From positions 1 to 28,787 of the forward strand of contig MU616977.1 in assembly GCA_025201705.1 (NCBI GenBank): 28,787 nucleotides of DNA, given 5' to 3'. Under the pieces are notes generated by a model that was given only the letters and a program-made list of their open reading frames with translations, made no database searches and was not told the DNA's origin. Of this stretch, positions 9,847-21,500 are shown one piece after another (positions within the stretch are counted from its first letter, which is position 1; every line of letters starts with the position of its first letter). The DNA comes from Dissophora ornata. Its lineage: Eukaryota > Mortierellomycota > Mortierellomycetes > Mortierellales > Mortierellaceae. The position numbers and the translations under genes were made by a program.

Positions 9847-10470
9847 TCTCTCGTTCTTGTGATCTGCCCACAGTCTGAGGTGGGTAAATGAGAAGGTGGA
9901 AAGGTATTTTTATGGTCGGTGCAAGGGCGTAACAGTGTAGATAGGAATATCTTTGAAAAGGCGTCGATTGAAGAAACAAAGGTTGAAAGGAGTTTTGTTG
10001 AGTGTGGAAAAGAAACAGCGAGATCCGTCTCATTCATTCTTATTATATTTTATTTTATTTTTTTTTGAGAAAGGCAGTGAGATCAACAGTGAGATCAAGG
10101 GGAGATACCAGGTCGCCTCGTCAGACGATGTGTTTCTGGCAACGAAAGACCGCGCCGCAAGTTTTATTTGATCTAGATGATGATGCGCCAGATGCCACTG
10201 GGATCTCAAATGCGCAATGATACAGCGCTTCAAGTACATATGGCACTTGAAGTCCAGTCAGCTGCATTTGTCTGCCGTTCCTTGTGCCGGACCGGGTGAT
10301 ATAGTTTTTTCATGCGAGTAGCGTGCTTTTGTCAAGAAGGGCTTGCAGATCATAAAATGTTTCATATCCTTAGTGCAAAATTTTCCTTAATCCTGACAGG
10401 TGTCTCAGCTACCAGGGAGCCAGTCAACGGCAATGCATTGCCACAAACTAAATAAAAATGTAAGACGAGT

Positions 10471-10506
10471 CCTCAATAGCCTCAATGACCTCAATGACCT
10501 CAATGA
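10471..10506. repeat. Tandem 9-bp repeat, four units
   Basis: Unit CCTCAATGA, with the first copy CCTCAATAG. Three exact copies follow directly. The unit length is a multiple of three, so it would encode an Ile/Glu/Val repeat on the minus strand, but no supported gene covers it. Confidence 0.85.
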
Positions 10507-10960
10507 TCCCTCTCCAGCGATCTGGGTATGAGAGCCCGATCGTTATTTGCTTCTGCCGGAGCTCATCAATGATTCGTGCTTTGACTGTGGTGGGTGTGTG
10601 AGAATAGTACAAACGAACAAGATCTACATCTGCACAGAAAGGCAGCAACAGAAATAATTCTTAAAGAGTCCAGATCGACAGAGTAGCATCAACACCTCCT
10701 TTGGGCTGATATGCTGATGTGGCCGAAAGAAAGACGCGTTGCACCTTTTTTTTTTTTGACCGTCAAAGTTTAATCCATATGGAAGTCTAAGTGCAGCTCA
10801 TACGAGCAACGTTCTACCCTAAATAACGCACTCATGTATTCAGGGTGCGTTTACTTGTACTGTGAGGAGACACAACCCGTTCTCGGCGTTTCCGCGTAAC
10901 CCCGGGTGACCCTTGCTGCCCTTCTGGGGCAAGCTACAAGACGCGTTGCACCAAAGAAGT

Positions 10961-10999
10961 CCACATCGCACAGCCACATCGCACAGCCACATCGCACAG
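10961..10999. repeat. Exact triple 13-bp tandem repeat
   Basis: Three perfect head-to-tail copies of CCACATCGCACAG, ending about 140 bp before the NLE1 start codon. The position and exactness suggest either a recent slippage product or a cluster of binding sites in the NLE1 promoter. Confidence 0.85.
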
Positions 11000-11139
11000 T
11001 AGTCACATGACAGAAAGTGACTGCGGCAACTGCGTTTGTTGTTCTTTTTTTTTTGAAGCACGCAAACGAGAGCAAAAAGTGCAAGGTTCCCTCTCACTTC
11101 ATACTCATTCGTCCTCCCTGCATTCAAATATATACCAAC

Positions 11140-13090
11140 ATGGCAGAAAAGTCTAATGTTATTGCCCAGTTCTACAATGAGGAGGGAGTCTCTTCCGGCC
11201 CTGCCCTGAGTCTCCCTGTCGACGTGAACCCAGAACAGCTGGCTCTTCTTCTCAACAGCTTGCTGGGCAACGTATGTTTTTCACACTTTCAAGAAGGGGG
11301 GGCGTGGATTACGCATAGAAGACATATACCTCGGCCTGTTCTAACATCCAATGGTACTTTTATATCTTCACCGTAGGAGGAGGACCCTCTCCCATATACG
11401 TTCGAGGTTGCAGAGACAGAGATCGCCAATACACTGGATCAGGATATTATTCAACCCGGCAAACATTCAACAGAAGAAACATTTAAGATCCTCTACCGCC
11501 CCCAGGCTGTCTTCAGGGTCCGTGCCGTCACTCGATGCTCCTCTTCTTTGACTGGCCATACCGACGCTATTCTCTGTGTCTCGTTCTCGCCCTGTGGGAC
11601 TATGATGGCCAGTGGAGGAGGAGATACAACAGTTCGCATTTGGGATCTCAACACAGAAACGCCGCAGCACCTGTTGAAGGGACATAAGCATTGGGTTCAG
11701 CACGTAGCATGGTCACCGAATGGCAAGTACTTGGCATCAGCAGGCATGGATGGACTCGTTATCCTCTGGGAGGCAAGGACTGGAAAGCAGCACGCGGTTT
11801 TGAAGGGCCACTCCAAGTGGATCAGTGCCCTTGCATGGGAGCCTCTCCACCTGTAAGCGACGGCTGAAGATAATCAACATTCAAGTTCACAAACAGAGTT
11901 GTCCTCAAAACAAGATACTAAGATACTAACTGCCATCATTTTCGTGTTTATCTCGTACAGGAATTCTGCCTGCAGGAGACTTGCATCGTCTTCCTCGGAC
12001 GGCACTGTCCGCGTGTGGGATGTTGTCAAGAAGCAACTCGAGTTCTCAATGGCGCAACACACTGCCCCAGTGATGTGCGTAAAATGGGCTGGTGATGGGT
12101 TGATCTATTCAGCCTCGCGCGACAAGACTATCAAGGTCTGGGCATCAACAGGCCCTCATCCAGGAAAACTTGTCAAGGTGCTGACAGGACATGCTCATTG
12201 GGTCACGACCTTGGCTCTGAGTACAGATTGGGTTCTCAGGACAGGAGCTAATGATCACACTGGAAAGATGTACAAGGATGAGAACGAGGCACAGAAACGA
12301 GCTCTTCAGCGTTATGAGCAAGCGATTGCACTCAACCCAGAGAGACTGTGCTCTGGATCGGATGACTTCACAATGTACTTGTGGCCCAACAAATCTGAAG
12401 AGGTTGATGGCAAGAAGGCGGCGCCCAAGAGAATGGTGGGCCATCAAAAGACTGTAAACCACGTAAGCTTCTCTCCAGATGGCCGGTACATTGCCTCCGC
12501 AAGCTTCGACAAGTCTGTAAAGATCTGGGACAGCCGTGATGGAAAGTATGTTTCCATTACATAGCATTTGCCGTTTTTTTTCACCACCAAACTTTGCAAT
12601 GTTTGTCCTTTGAAACTCTGCGCATTTTACTCAAAGTTGAGCATTCATATTGGTCTCACTCTTACTAGGTTCATTGCTTCGCTTCGCGGACATGTTGCAG
12701 AGGTGTACCAGGTTGTGTGGTCAAGTGATAGCAGAATGCTGCTCTCCTGCAGCAAAGACAGCACCATCAAGCTCTGGGACATTAAGACGAAAAAGATGAA
12801 GATGGAATTGCCAGGACATCTTGACGAAGTCTTCACTGTAGACTGGAGTCCCGCAGGCGATAAGGCAGCCAGTGGAAGCAAAGACAAGACGCTGAAGATG
12901 TAAGTCTATGATTCTCGGACATAAACACAGGCTGAGGAGGCGCGTGTTCTTTCTTTTGTTGATATTGATTTTGAAAAGTTAGCTGTGTGTTTGGAATGTA
13001 CACTAACACCTATTGTTTATTCTGCTCTGTTTCTCTTTACTCGCACTGCCTTTTCGCACTGCTCTCTATCCACACAGTTGGAAGTACTAA
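11140..13090 (+). CDS. NLE1: Notchless/Rsa4 ribosome-assembly WD40 protein
   Basis: Five exons: 11140-11271, 11377-11852, 11961-12545, 12669-12899 and 13078-13090. They sum to 1,437 nt, or 478 codons plus TAA, close to the usual family length of about 485-515. The start MAEKSNV is the first ATG giving a normal N-terminus. Residues 1-80 form the NLE/ubiquitin-like domain, with EEDPLPYTFEV and ETEIANTL. Family knowledge says an acidic residue here (probably E59) contacts the MIDAS of the AAA+ ATPase Rea1/Mdn1. The linker YRPQAVFRVRAVTRCSSS is the family signature before an eight-bladed propeller. Blade ends are VRIWD, VILWE, VRVWD, IKVWA, MYLWP, VKIWD, IKLWD and LKIWKY, the fifth carrying the charged insertion typical of the family. 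The protein acts in the nucleolus/nucleoplasm, where Rea1 pulls on it to release assembly factors from pre-60S particles. The last exon encodes only the final four residues. Confidence 0.96.
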
Positions 13091-13109
13091 TAGGCTAATA
13101 TGACAATGT

Positions 13110-13115
13110 AATAAA
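13110..13115 (+). terminator. Putative poly(A) signal of NLE1
   Basis: AATAAA about 20 nt after the NLE1 stop codon, in an AT-rich context. The position is close but plausible for a fungal 3' end. Confidence 0.4.
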
Positions 13116-14062
13116 TATCCGCCCGTTTCGCTTCATTTTTTTTTTTCGTCGACTGGTGTAGGGAACTAGAGACATTTTCATTTTTTGTTGTTGGGTCATC
13201 ATCTGTCGACCCTTTTGGATCACCAGTGGGGCGAGAGGTCGCACAAACGTCGCCCCTCTTGGTTTGGCATAATTGTGCAACGTGCAAAGAGGTCACAACT
13301 GCATCAAAAGAGCCTTCGTGGTCAACTTTTGTACACCGCCTTCGAGGGGTACATGGGGGACGAGGAGGGTCAAAGTTCATTTCTGAGCAGGCTGCGACCT
13401 GTTAGAAAAGGATCTTGCGAAGAAATGTATGCGCAAAATGGAGTGTGGTTTGACGCGCCTTCCTCGACTTCACAGTAAATTACTTTAATTGTTGACGTGC
13501 CATGTTTCTCTGGGTTTCTCTGGGGAGCGAACAATGTTTACATTTGTTTGTTGATGCTGATGCTGATGCAGTTGATTATCACTTCTCATGACCAACCACC
13601 GCTCCGCATGTGTATTTGTGTGGTCGAGCACTGCCTGCATATGCTGTCATGTAGTCTACTGTACATGTACCTTGTTAGTGGGGTTGAAGATGTTACGACA
13701 AACCCGTGGGGGTTCAAGTGCAATGCAGTGCAGTGCAGATGACACCAGCAGCAACAAAGGAGATAAAGGGTAGATTGGCGTCGAACGAACGGTTCGTGTC
13801 ATGCTCACCTTTGGGTTACATGCGATTCAATGAATAATTTCTCCTATTCATAAAAAAAAATGTGAGCTGCCTGCTTTTGCTTACTCTACGCCCATCACCG
13901 CAGTTCCTGCTTTTGATTGGAAGAGGTGTGCTCCAGTCATCAGCCGCCGATGGACTTCAGGGATGTGACAATTGTACGTTGCTGTGAATAGGATTGGACC
14001 ACTTGCTTGTTTGCGATGGTTGTACAAAAAAGAACATTTTTAAAAATTCAGAGCATTAAATA

Positions 14063-14123
14063 AGAGAGAGGGAGAGAAAGAGATAGAGAGAGACAGAGAG
14101 AGAGAGAGAGGGAGAGAGAGAGC
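14063..14123. repeat. GA-rich microsatellite
   Basis: About 60 bp of imperfect (GA)n with scattered GGGA, GATA and GACA units. It is simple-sequence DNA in the gene-free region. Confidence 0.85.
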
Positions 14124-17100
14124 GCGCCTGCTATTACATCCCTGGCGGATATTTTTTCAACATGTCCAAGCTGCTGAGGAAAGACAAAATTAGGGTGACC
14201 CAGGTAGAAAAACAGTGTGACTACAACAGAAATGGAGGCGTCGGCATGAAGAGAATAACATATCGGGTGCGGACGGAGGTTCGATTGTCCAGACTCAACC
14301 TACGCGGTGATTATCTTCGACACTTTTTTTTTGCATAATTTTGTCTCCTTTTGGGTATTGGTGTTTTGGGAGCTTGGCTGACAAGGCTAGTCAGTTATAT
14401 GCTCCGCACGATAAGCCAAAAGAAAAAGATGAAGATGACTGGCGCACCTCGTTAATCCTTGTTGCGGTATGGTAATCCGAAACGAAGAGGTGTTTGATAT
14501 TTCTTCTACTTCTTCCTCATCTTCGATTACCACTTTCCAATGATCGTGGGCAAATTATGAAAGTCGACGAGTGCAGACATGGTGTGTGACCAATGACTTG
14601 TAGGTTGCACATTGTATCAAGGCGGCTTAGTGTTTTACCAAACGTCTAGTGGCCGACAAATGCGTGCCACAAAGGCCCTCTAAGCTTTAAAAGCTGTGCT
14701 CTACTGTAGCCATTGGATGCGCTGTATGTAAGCGTTTTAATTATTCTGATGTCGATTCCTGGAGCATCTCTTGTCATCTCAACGACTGAGCGCGATAACT
14801 AAAAGTACAAACTCATGTAAGCATGCTAGTTGTATAATTCGTGGCGATTTACAGGAGAAAGGGCACTCTTCTCCAGGCACCACCAACAGGACGATCATAT
14901 TCGTTCTCGTTCTGTGTCAACGCTTGAGAATAATAATAAACAAGCAGTGCCTCAGGGGTGAGCGCATATTTTTTTTTTTTTTTTCGAAAAGGGCGTGTGA
15001 ACACATGGATGGTGCGTAGGTTCAGAAGCGAACAAGGCGGTCTGTTCATCGATGTGGTTCTTTTGTTTACTGACCGTCCCTACTTTGGTTTGCATTATGA
15101 ATGGTCAATTTCAACGGCTCATTGGTCATACAGTACCCATGATTTAGGGCCATCGTTTAGATGATTCTATTCCAGCTGATAGGGATAATCCTCCCCATCG
15201 TGCTTTTGATTTCATGCAAGATGGCCAAAACACGGCGATAAACCAGACATGTATTAGAGAAACATGAGAACAAAAAAAAAAGCGTGCTTGTTTTTCATGT
15301 GTATCATGAGGTTGAACGGCTAATATGAAATTCTCAATTCATAAGAATCTGCCGAAGGCAGTTGGAACATGATCGTAAGCGGCATGCAACCGTCTTCATT
15401 TGACACAATAGCACAATTCATCATTGCATGTAATGCGTTGGTTTTATGAGATCGGTGTAGCCTTTGAGTAAAAAAAAAAAAAGCGCCGGGCGTTCATTCC
15501 TCCTCCACAACAAGTTTGCACGACGCGAAACCAGATCCCCTGCAGATCAGAGGTTTTTTCGTCCCCCACAAAAAAAAAATAATAAAAAAATAAGGCATTG
15601 GTCCCCGTTCCTGCAAAACTCGGAGATAAGTTCGACGGCAGCACAACGCATAAAATTCCTGATCTTTTGACCATAGAACCATGAATATGAATCTGTAGCA
15701 TGTGAACATGGTGGCACTCCGCCAGGTCCTGAATCTTATCCATGTGCGGCGTCTTAAATCGCGAGTACCGTGCCGAGACGCCTTCGCCGATATAATAAAG
15801 AACGATTTGGTGGCACACGTGTCAAGATTCAATATTGAGAATGCTGTGGGTTGCTTAGAATGACTTGATGATCGACATTGGCAATATTTGCCATACCACG
15901 CGTGAGATATCTTTCACTTGCTCTCAACTTGCATGAATAAGAGTCGTGAAATTTTGCATTACCCATGGGCCTTCAATGGACAACGGGGGGCGGGGGACAA
16001 AGGGGGCAGCGCCCATTGAAAATTATATACTATATGGATGATCTGGGGGTTTCGATCTAGTTCCCCATGCCAAAGAATGTGAAAGGCATCAGGTACTCGC
16101 GTTCTGGATCGTGCTCTCTTTTGCTTTCGGCACTTTTCTTTCTCCCTCCCTCTTTCTCCCTGTCTCTCGCATGAATACATGCAAAGGATTGAGAAAGACA
16201 AACGGGGTTGAGTGCCTAGGGTAGGTTGGGGTCATTGCCAAGGGATAGCGATGATGAACACAAGAGAGGCATGTCTTCCCATGCTATTTGATGTCTTTAT
16301 CTTGATAAAGTACATGCCCGTTCGTTCTTTCAAGTTCATACAGTTTGTTTGTTACTGGCTCAGAGTGTACAAGTAAAGTGTCCTAAATCCTCATTGCTGG
16401 ATGCTGTTGGGCATCTCGACAACCCTCGACCATTATGTATTCATGCTCCTTAGAAAGTGAATAGGAAGGGCCATGTTTATTTGACGGCTCTCTTTGTGTA
16501 ATGTCTATGTGTTCCTGTGCTTTGTACCTTTTTTTTGCTCTCTTGCTGGAGTTGAGAGACGATGATTGCTTGTGGCACCTTCCGACAAAAACTCGATGCA
16601 CTGTTGTTCAAAAATACCACATACTTTCTCTCACCTCCTGTCGTCTCCTTGCTATTGTGCTATTGTGCTTGTTGCTGTTGTTGATTTCATTGGTGTGGCA
16701 GTTATTTCTTGATGCCATTGGTGTACACAGGTTCATGACAACTAAATAGAGGACGAACATGCTAGCATCGTGAAGTGGTTTCTCTACTCTTGAAGACGTG
16801 CTCTATTCAGAAGGAATAAATATGATGTTATGCGCGTGTTTTGTCAATCAACCTGGGGGTTGTGATTTGTGATGGAATTGCAGGGGCCTTGAGGAAGGAT
16901 GATGCGAGAAGGAAAAAGAGGTGTCGGACCAAACAGGTCTGTGAGCATGGCCTTTCAGCTCCCGAAGAAAAGATGTTTTTTTGTGATTTTTTGTTGCTTC
17001 CTCCAGCCGTTGTCTGTCGAATGTACAACTGTAGCTGATCGTGAACTATGACGTTCTGATTGAGAAATAGGGCCCGACAGGAAGAGAGAGTTGTACATGT

Positions 17101-17739
17101 ATTCAATGTTTGGCGGAATCACCGAAATGAGGCAAGTGGAGCTGAAGATCATGCAGACAGGTAGTCTAAATAGGATGGTGGATGTAGACTCATATGGCAC
17201 CGTCGGATGAAGTGGACCTCCTTTTTTCGCTCTTCGTGTCCGCTCACACACGCATTCATCTATGATTTTATCTGACACCTTGACTATTGTATTGACAATC
17301 TACTACTGTTGACCATTTTTCTATTACTCATGTCTGTCTCCATCGACCAAGCTCGGCAAACATGCTATTCTACTATTCTAGTCGATTGAGTGCGATATAT
17401 GGTTTGTTCATAAGCCGGTTTGTGTTCCTGTGCCTCCTGGCTCTTGCTCAACACCCACCGCCCACACCTTTTTTTCTCTCGTCCTGCGGAGAGCACTTGC
17501 ACACACAGGTACAACAGGCTTCCATCAGTGCGAGACACATTCACGCACACACATTATTATTCATACATGCTCTTTTTTGCACACATCGACTGACTGAATG
17601 GACGAATGAATCAATCTCTAGCCCTGTTCTTGTCGTCAAGCCGTTTTGTTCCACTCTGAGTTTCGTTATTCGCATATTTGTTCGCACCCTGTCTTTGTTT
17701 GCGCTCGCCCACTTTTTTCGTTTAACACGGCACCGTCTC

Positions 17740-18420
17740 ATCTCTTTCCCCCCACCCCTTCCCATTCGAATTCACATTCATCCTCATCCTTCTCTTCTTC
17801 CCCCTCTCACTCCCCCTCCTCCTTTTTCTATCAACGTTGCATTTCCTCTCTGTGTTTCATTTTTTTTTCTCACTGCCTTTATCGTTGTACCTCTTTCACC
17901 ACGCCCTCAAGTATCTCTGTTCTTTCCCCTGACGACCTCGACCACCAAAAGGACCCTCTGACATTCGGATTGTCCATCCTTTTTCTGCATCGTCTGTTCA
18001 TCTCTGTAGACATAGTCTTTGTTTTTCTCTATCTTTCCTCGCTGTATCACAGTCTGTTGTACTATCATTCTTCTTCAGGTGCTCTCGGCTTCCTTTGCGC
18101 TCTCCTTGCAAACACCTGTTGAGAAACTTAAGAAAATACTGTACAAACCGACTAGGGAGCTTGAGCCAACAATATAATACAGGCACACAGGCACAAGCGC
18201 ACGCTCTCACCACGCACGATACACGCACCCACGCACGACACACGGACTCTTCCTCTCTCTCTACTCTTTATCTTTTCTCGCCCTATCCTTCTCGGCAGCT
18301 CTTTCATCACATTCTCAATCCATCAGCCTCTCACTACTTCTTCCACGTCCACACCTATCTCTTTCTCTCTCTCTCTCTCTCCTTCTTTCTCTTTTTCTCT
18401 CCCATATATCTCGGGCGCCG
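17740..18420 (+). promoter_or_regulatory. Pyrimidine-rich leader/promoter of the NDT80-family gene
   Basis: Long C/T-rich tracts on the coding strand (for example around 17745-17830, 18240-18300 and 18355-18405) lie directly upstream of the start at 18503. CT-rich stretches before the start are common in filamentous fungal promoters and leaders. Several upstream ATGs precede the main start, so upstream-ORF control is possible but not shown. Confidence 0.45.
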
Positions 18421-18502
18421 TTTTACGCTCTGCATCTTTACAGCGCTCTTTGTTTCACACGTAATCATACTTACAACTTCACACATTCGTATCGCAAGAG
18501 CA

Positions 18503-21500
18503 ATGACCACTGCCACGTCCCCGATAGCCAATCTGGCTGACCTCGCCAAAGAGCGCTCCTCTGCCATGTCTGCCTCAGCTTCCAAGCAGTACCCAGAGAG
18601 GACTGAGCCAAGGATGATGGCGATGGATTACACCAGCAATAGCGCGGTCAGCTCTGGGGCATCTTACTCAGCCCGACACCAGCAACAAGACCACTATGGC
18701 CAGGAGCCCGCTGGTGGTTACTCTGAGGAATATTATGATCAACAGCAACAGCAACAGCAACAACACTACAACAATGGACATAGTCACCATTCTTCACCGT
18801 CCTCACACTATCCTCACAGCTCCAGCAGCTCATATCTGCCGCATCCTATCCAGACCGTCGCGGGCCATGGCAATGGCAACAATAATAATGACTCCTCCCT
18901 TTACGCCTCCCACTCCGGCCACAGCCAATCAGCTCATGGTTCCTTTGTGTCCCCGACCTCGCCCTCTGCTCCATCGTCACAACCGTCGTCCAACGGTGCT
19001 CAGCATACTTATCAACAGCAGAGCCACTACGATTACGACCACTCTCAGGCTCAGCACCACCAGTACCATGCTCACCATACACCATACCCGCAAGATCACC
19101 ATCAACATCCCTTGTAAGTGTTCCAAGTGCTTGTGTTCAAGGAAGGGGATACAAAGAACATATTGGGGGGGTGGGTGGGTGGGTGCGTCGATACCTTTGT
19201 GGTCCTTTGCCGCATTATTCTTCTGCCCGTGCTTTCGTTTGCTTTTGTCTCTCTCTCTCTCAGGGGCCAAGAAATAGAAAGGCTACAGCGACGCAATGGG
19301 AGAGGATCAAGGCATGATCAAGACAGGACTGATTACGACTTTTTTTTATGCACTGACAATCACGCCTGTCCTCAAATGTGCTATTCATATCATAGAAGCC
19401 CCGCGAATGAAGCAAATGGGCACCACTTTTACGGCAACCACTCAGCCCCGGCTGGGAAGGTGGACAGCGGCAACAGCATCAGCAACGGATCGTACTCCTC
19501 TTCTGCATCTTCTACGCACTACTCCAGGTAAGAAGAATGAGATTTTTCCTTTCCCTGGTATCTGGTGCCCCCCGAATGGCGAGGCATGGGGGATTGATGT
19601 ACTTTTGGTACCGGGAAGGTCGGGTTCAGCGCTTAGAATACACCATTCCACAGGATAGGGCGGGATCACGCGAGTGGACATTCAACGCGCATGTAGCACG
19701 CTGGCCACTCGAAAACAACAGCTCAAATAGCACGCTGGTGGCATGGCGGCATGGGGAGCGTGATCAGAGCAAGGGAGTTTTTTTTCCTGCCTTGAAAGCT
19801 GTTCTTCTGCTACAGGGTGACATGCTGTTTATTCATTTGAACGGAGCTGGTCCCATGACTCAAGTATGGGCCGAAAACCGAACGACAGACAGAAGAAAAC
19901 TGGATTGCGAATTATGACTCTGCCATGGTTAGGGTTTGCGGCTACAAATGGGCTTGCTTGTGTTTATAACCAAGGTGGAGGAAGTGGGAGTGCGGGGTGT
20001 ATCAGGCGAAGGAACTGATGATGTGCATGTTGACAAGGGCGTATGTATCCGTGATGGTGTGCCTGGTCGCGTAGGGGTCCACCGCTCCCAACCGTTCGCT
20101 TATATTGACGTGGTATATGAGTGTGCGGTCTAGCCCAAGTGGAGCGGTAGGACGGTAGGAAGGCATGATGGGTGGTGCATGGGAGACGAAGAGAAGAGAA
20201 AAGGCTCTCAGGGCAGTACTACATCTGGGAGGTACGGGTGTGTCCAAGGGACCAATGAGGCCTAGACACGCGAACAGGGGTTAATAGAGGCAGGAAACGG
20301 GCCTTCTGTCCCCGGGTTAGTTTTGCCATACGAAAGAATGCGGACCATGAGACTAACCCTGTGTTCTCTTTTGTTCATTGACTTGTGCATGCGTGCCGCC
20401 GCACCGCAACCAGGAACCACACCTACGGCTCTAGCGCCCACAGCTACAGCAACAGCAATACCCACGGCAACATCGATACTGGTCTGCCTGACGGCCATGG
20501 CAGCGGCCTGGGAATTGGACCCGACGGCATGTTAGGAAGCAGTGGCAACGGGAAGCAGGACCCGTCGGCGATCTACTCAAGCTCTGCCCCTTCGCCCTCG
20601 ACGGCCCATTCATTGATCGCAGCGCGGCCCAAGCGACGCTCCGAGGTGTTTACCCACCAGGAGAGCCCATACTTCTGCCCTGCCCAGCAGCTCTACAGCC
20701 TGCTCAGCGCCGACCGGTCTATGAGGTGAGTTTCTGTGCTTGACCAGTCGCAACTCCATTCGTATACACACAGGGTGATAGTCATATTCGTGTTTTTCAA
20801 CCCCGCATATCCCCACGAACCAACACAGGATGGCAACCTTAAACAGCTTACGCTACATGTTTGCTAACCATGTCTCCCCGCGAATACATCTCTTTAATAG
20901 GTACAGCATCAAGATCTCAGCCAAAATCGACCGAGGATTCTTCTTGACCGCAAACGACTGGACATGCTACCGCCGCAACTATTTCCAACTCAGCGCTGCG
21001 TTCTCTATCCACGGACTGGACTCATCCACCCATCCCGAAGTGCCCTGTCTGCTGGACCGAAATAACGAGCTCGTGACAGTTAGAGCCTTCTTGGTCTGTA
21101 TTGGTGCTCAGATCCAGAATGGCGATAAGGTGATCGAGTTGGTTCAGCATACCCCAAAGCGCGACAAGGGGCCTCAAATCACTCCTCGACCCACCCACAT
21201 CAGGGCTGGTGGCGACCTGAATCTCAGCTCATCAGGATCGAACCCGAATGTCGTCACGTTTGAGCGAGTACAGTTCAAGACTGCAACTGCCAACAATGGA
21301 AAGCGACGGGCAGCACAGCAGTACTACCAGGTACACGTCGATCTTTTTGCTGAGCTCGATAACGGAGACCTGGTCCTCGTCGCCAACTCGCTCTCGGCTC
21401 CGTTGGTCGTCCGTGGCCGTTCTCCTGGCCATTATGCCGACAACGACGATGCTCATATGGAGCCTGCTCATAATGGTGACGCTCGATACCACTACAGGAA

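Larger units (their letters stand above)
9847..11139. promoter_or_regulatory. Divergent intergenic region between the 704-residue gene and NLE1
   Basis: About 1.3 kb separating two divergent start codons, so it should contain both promoters. It is rich in T-tracts and holds a 4-unit 9-mer repeat, a triple 13-bp repeat, and a 15-bp sequence AAGACGCGTTGCACC occurring exactly at 10731-10745 and 10938-10952. The latter contains ACGCGT, the MluI cell-cycle box core recognised by MBF in yeasts; whether it works here is unknown. A short minus-strand frame (10448-10648) covers the 9-mer repeat and has no recognisable domain. Confidence 0.5.
13091..18502. other. Gene-free 5.4 kb upstream of the NDT80-family gene
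   Basis: No exon with a recognisable product or consistent splice pair is found on either strand. The stretch contains many poly-A/poly-T runs, a GA microsatellite, a G-rich patch near 15985-16006, and from about 17360 onward pyrimidine-rich DNA. Long open frames in 17362-18122 on + are translations of CT-rich sequence (Leu/Ser/Phe/Pro). A 58-codon frame (14162-14338, starting MSKLLRKDK) is open but unsupported. No tRNA with a proper T-arm and acceptor stem was found by eye. Confidence 0.5.

Noticed and set aside
10448..10648. 66-codon minus-strand frame covering the 9-bp repeat
   Set aside because: Reads KARIIDELRQKQITIGLSYP, which looks protein-like, but it has no splice partners or recognisable domain and ends in repeat-encoded residues.
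12900..13077. Box C/D snoRNA in the last NLE1 intron
   Set aside because: A CTGA is present but no proper RTGATGA box or terminal stem is seen.
14162..14338. 58-codon frame starting MSKLLRKDK
   Set aside because: No conserved motif, no known family and no nearby regulatory context; similar short frames occur by chance in 5 kb.
15444..15832. Two overlapping minus-strand frames of 112 and 124 codons
   Set aside because: They read each other's shadow, contain poly-Phe runs from poly-A DNA, and match no family.
15983..16006. Second G-quadruplex candidate (G6-C-G5-ACAAA-G5)
   Set aside because: It has only three separated G-runs, so a three-layer quadruplex cannot form within it.
17362..18122. 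Overlapping + frames of 199 and 158 codons upstream of the transcription factor
   Set aside because: The translations are Leu/Ser/Phe/Pro/His strings expected from CT-rich DNA, two frames are open at once, and neither shows a domain or splice partner. Upstream-ORF effects remain possible.
18095..18502. N-terminal extension of the NDT80-family protein by 136 residues
   Set aside because: The extension has no ATG before 18503 (it would begin at TTG) and is low-complexity leader sequence.
19537..19917. 126-codon frame inside intron 2 as a nested gene
   Set aside because: It is in a different frame from the flanking exons, shows no family resemblance, and could arise by chance in 886 nt. Kept only as part of the long-intron observation.
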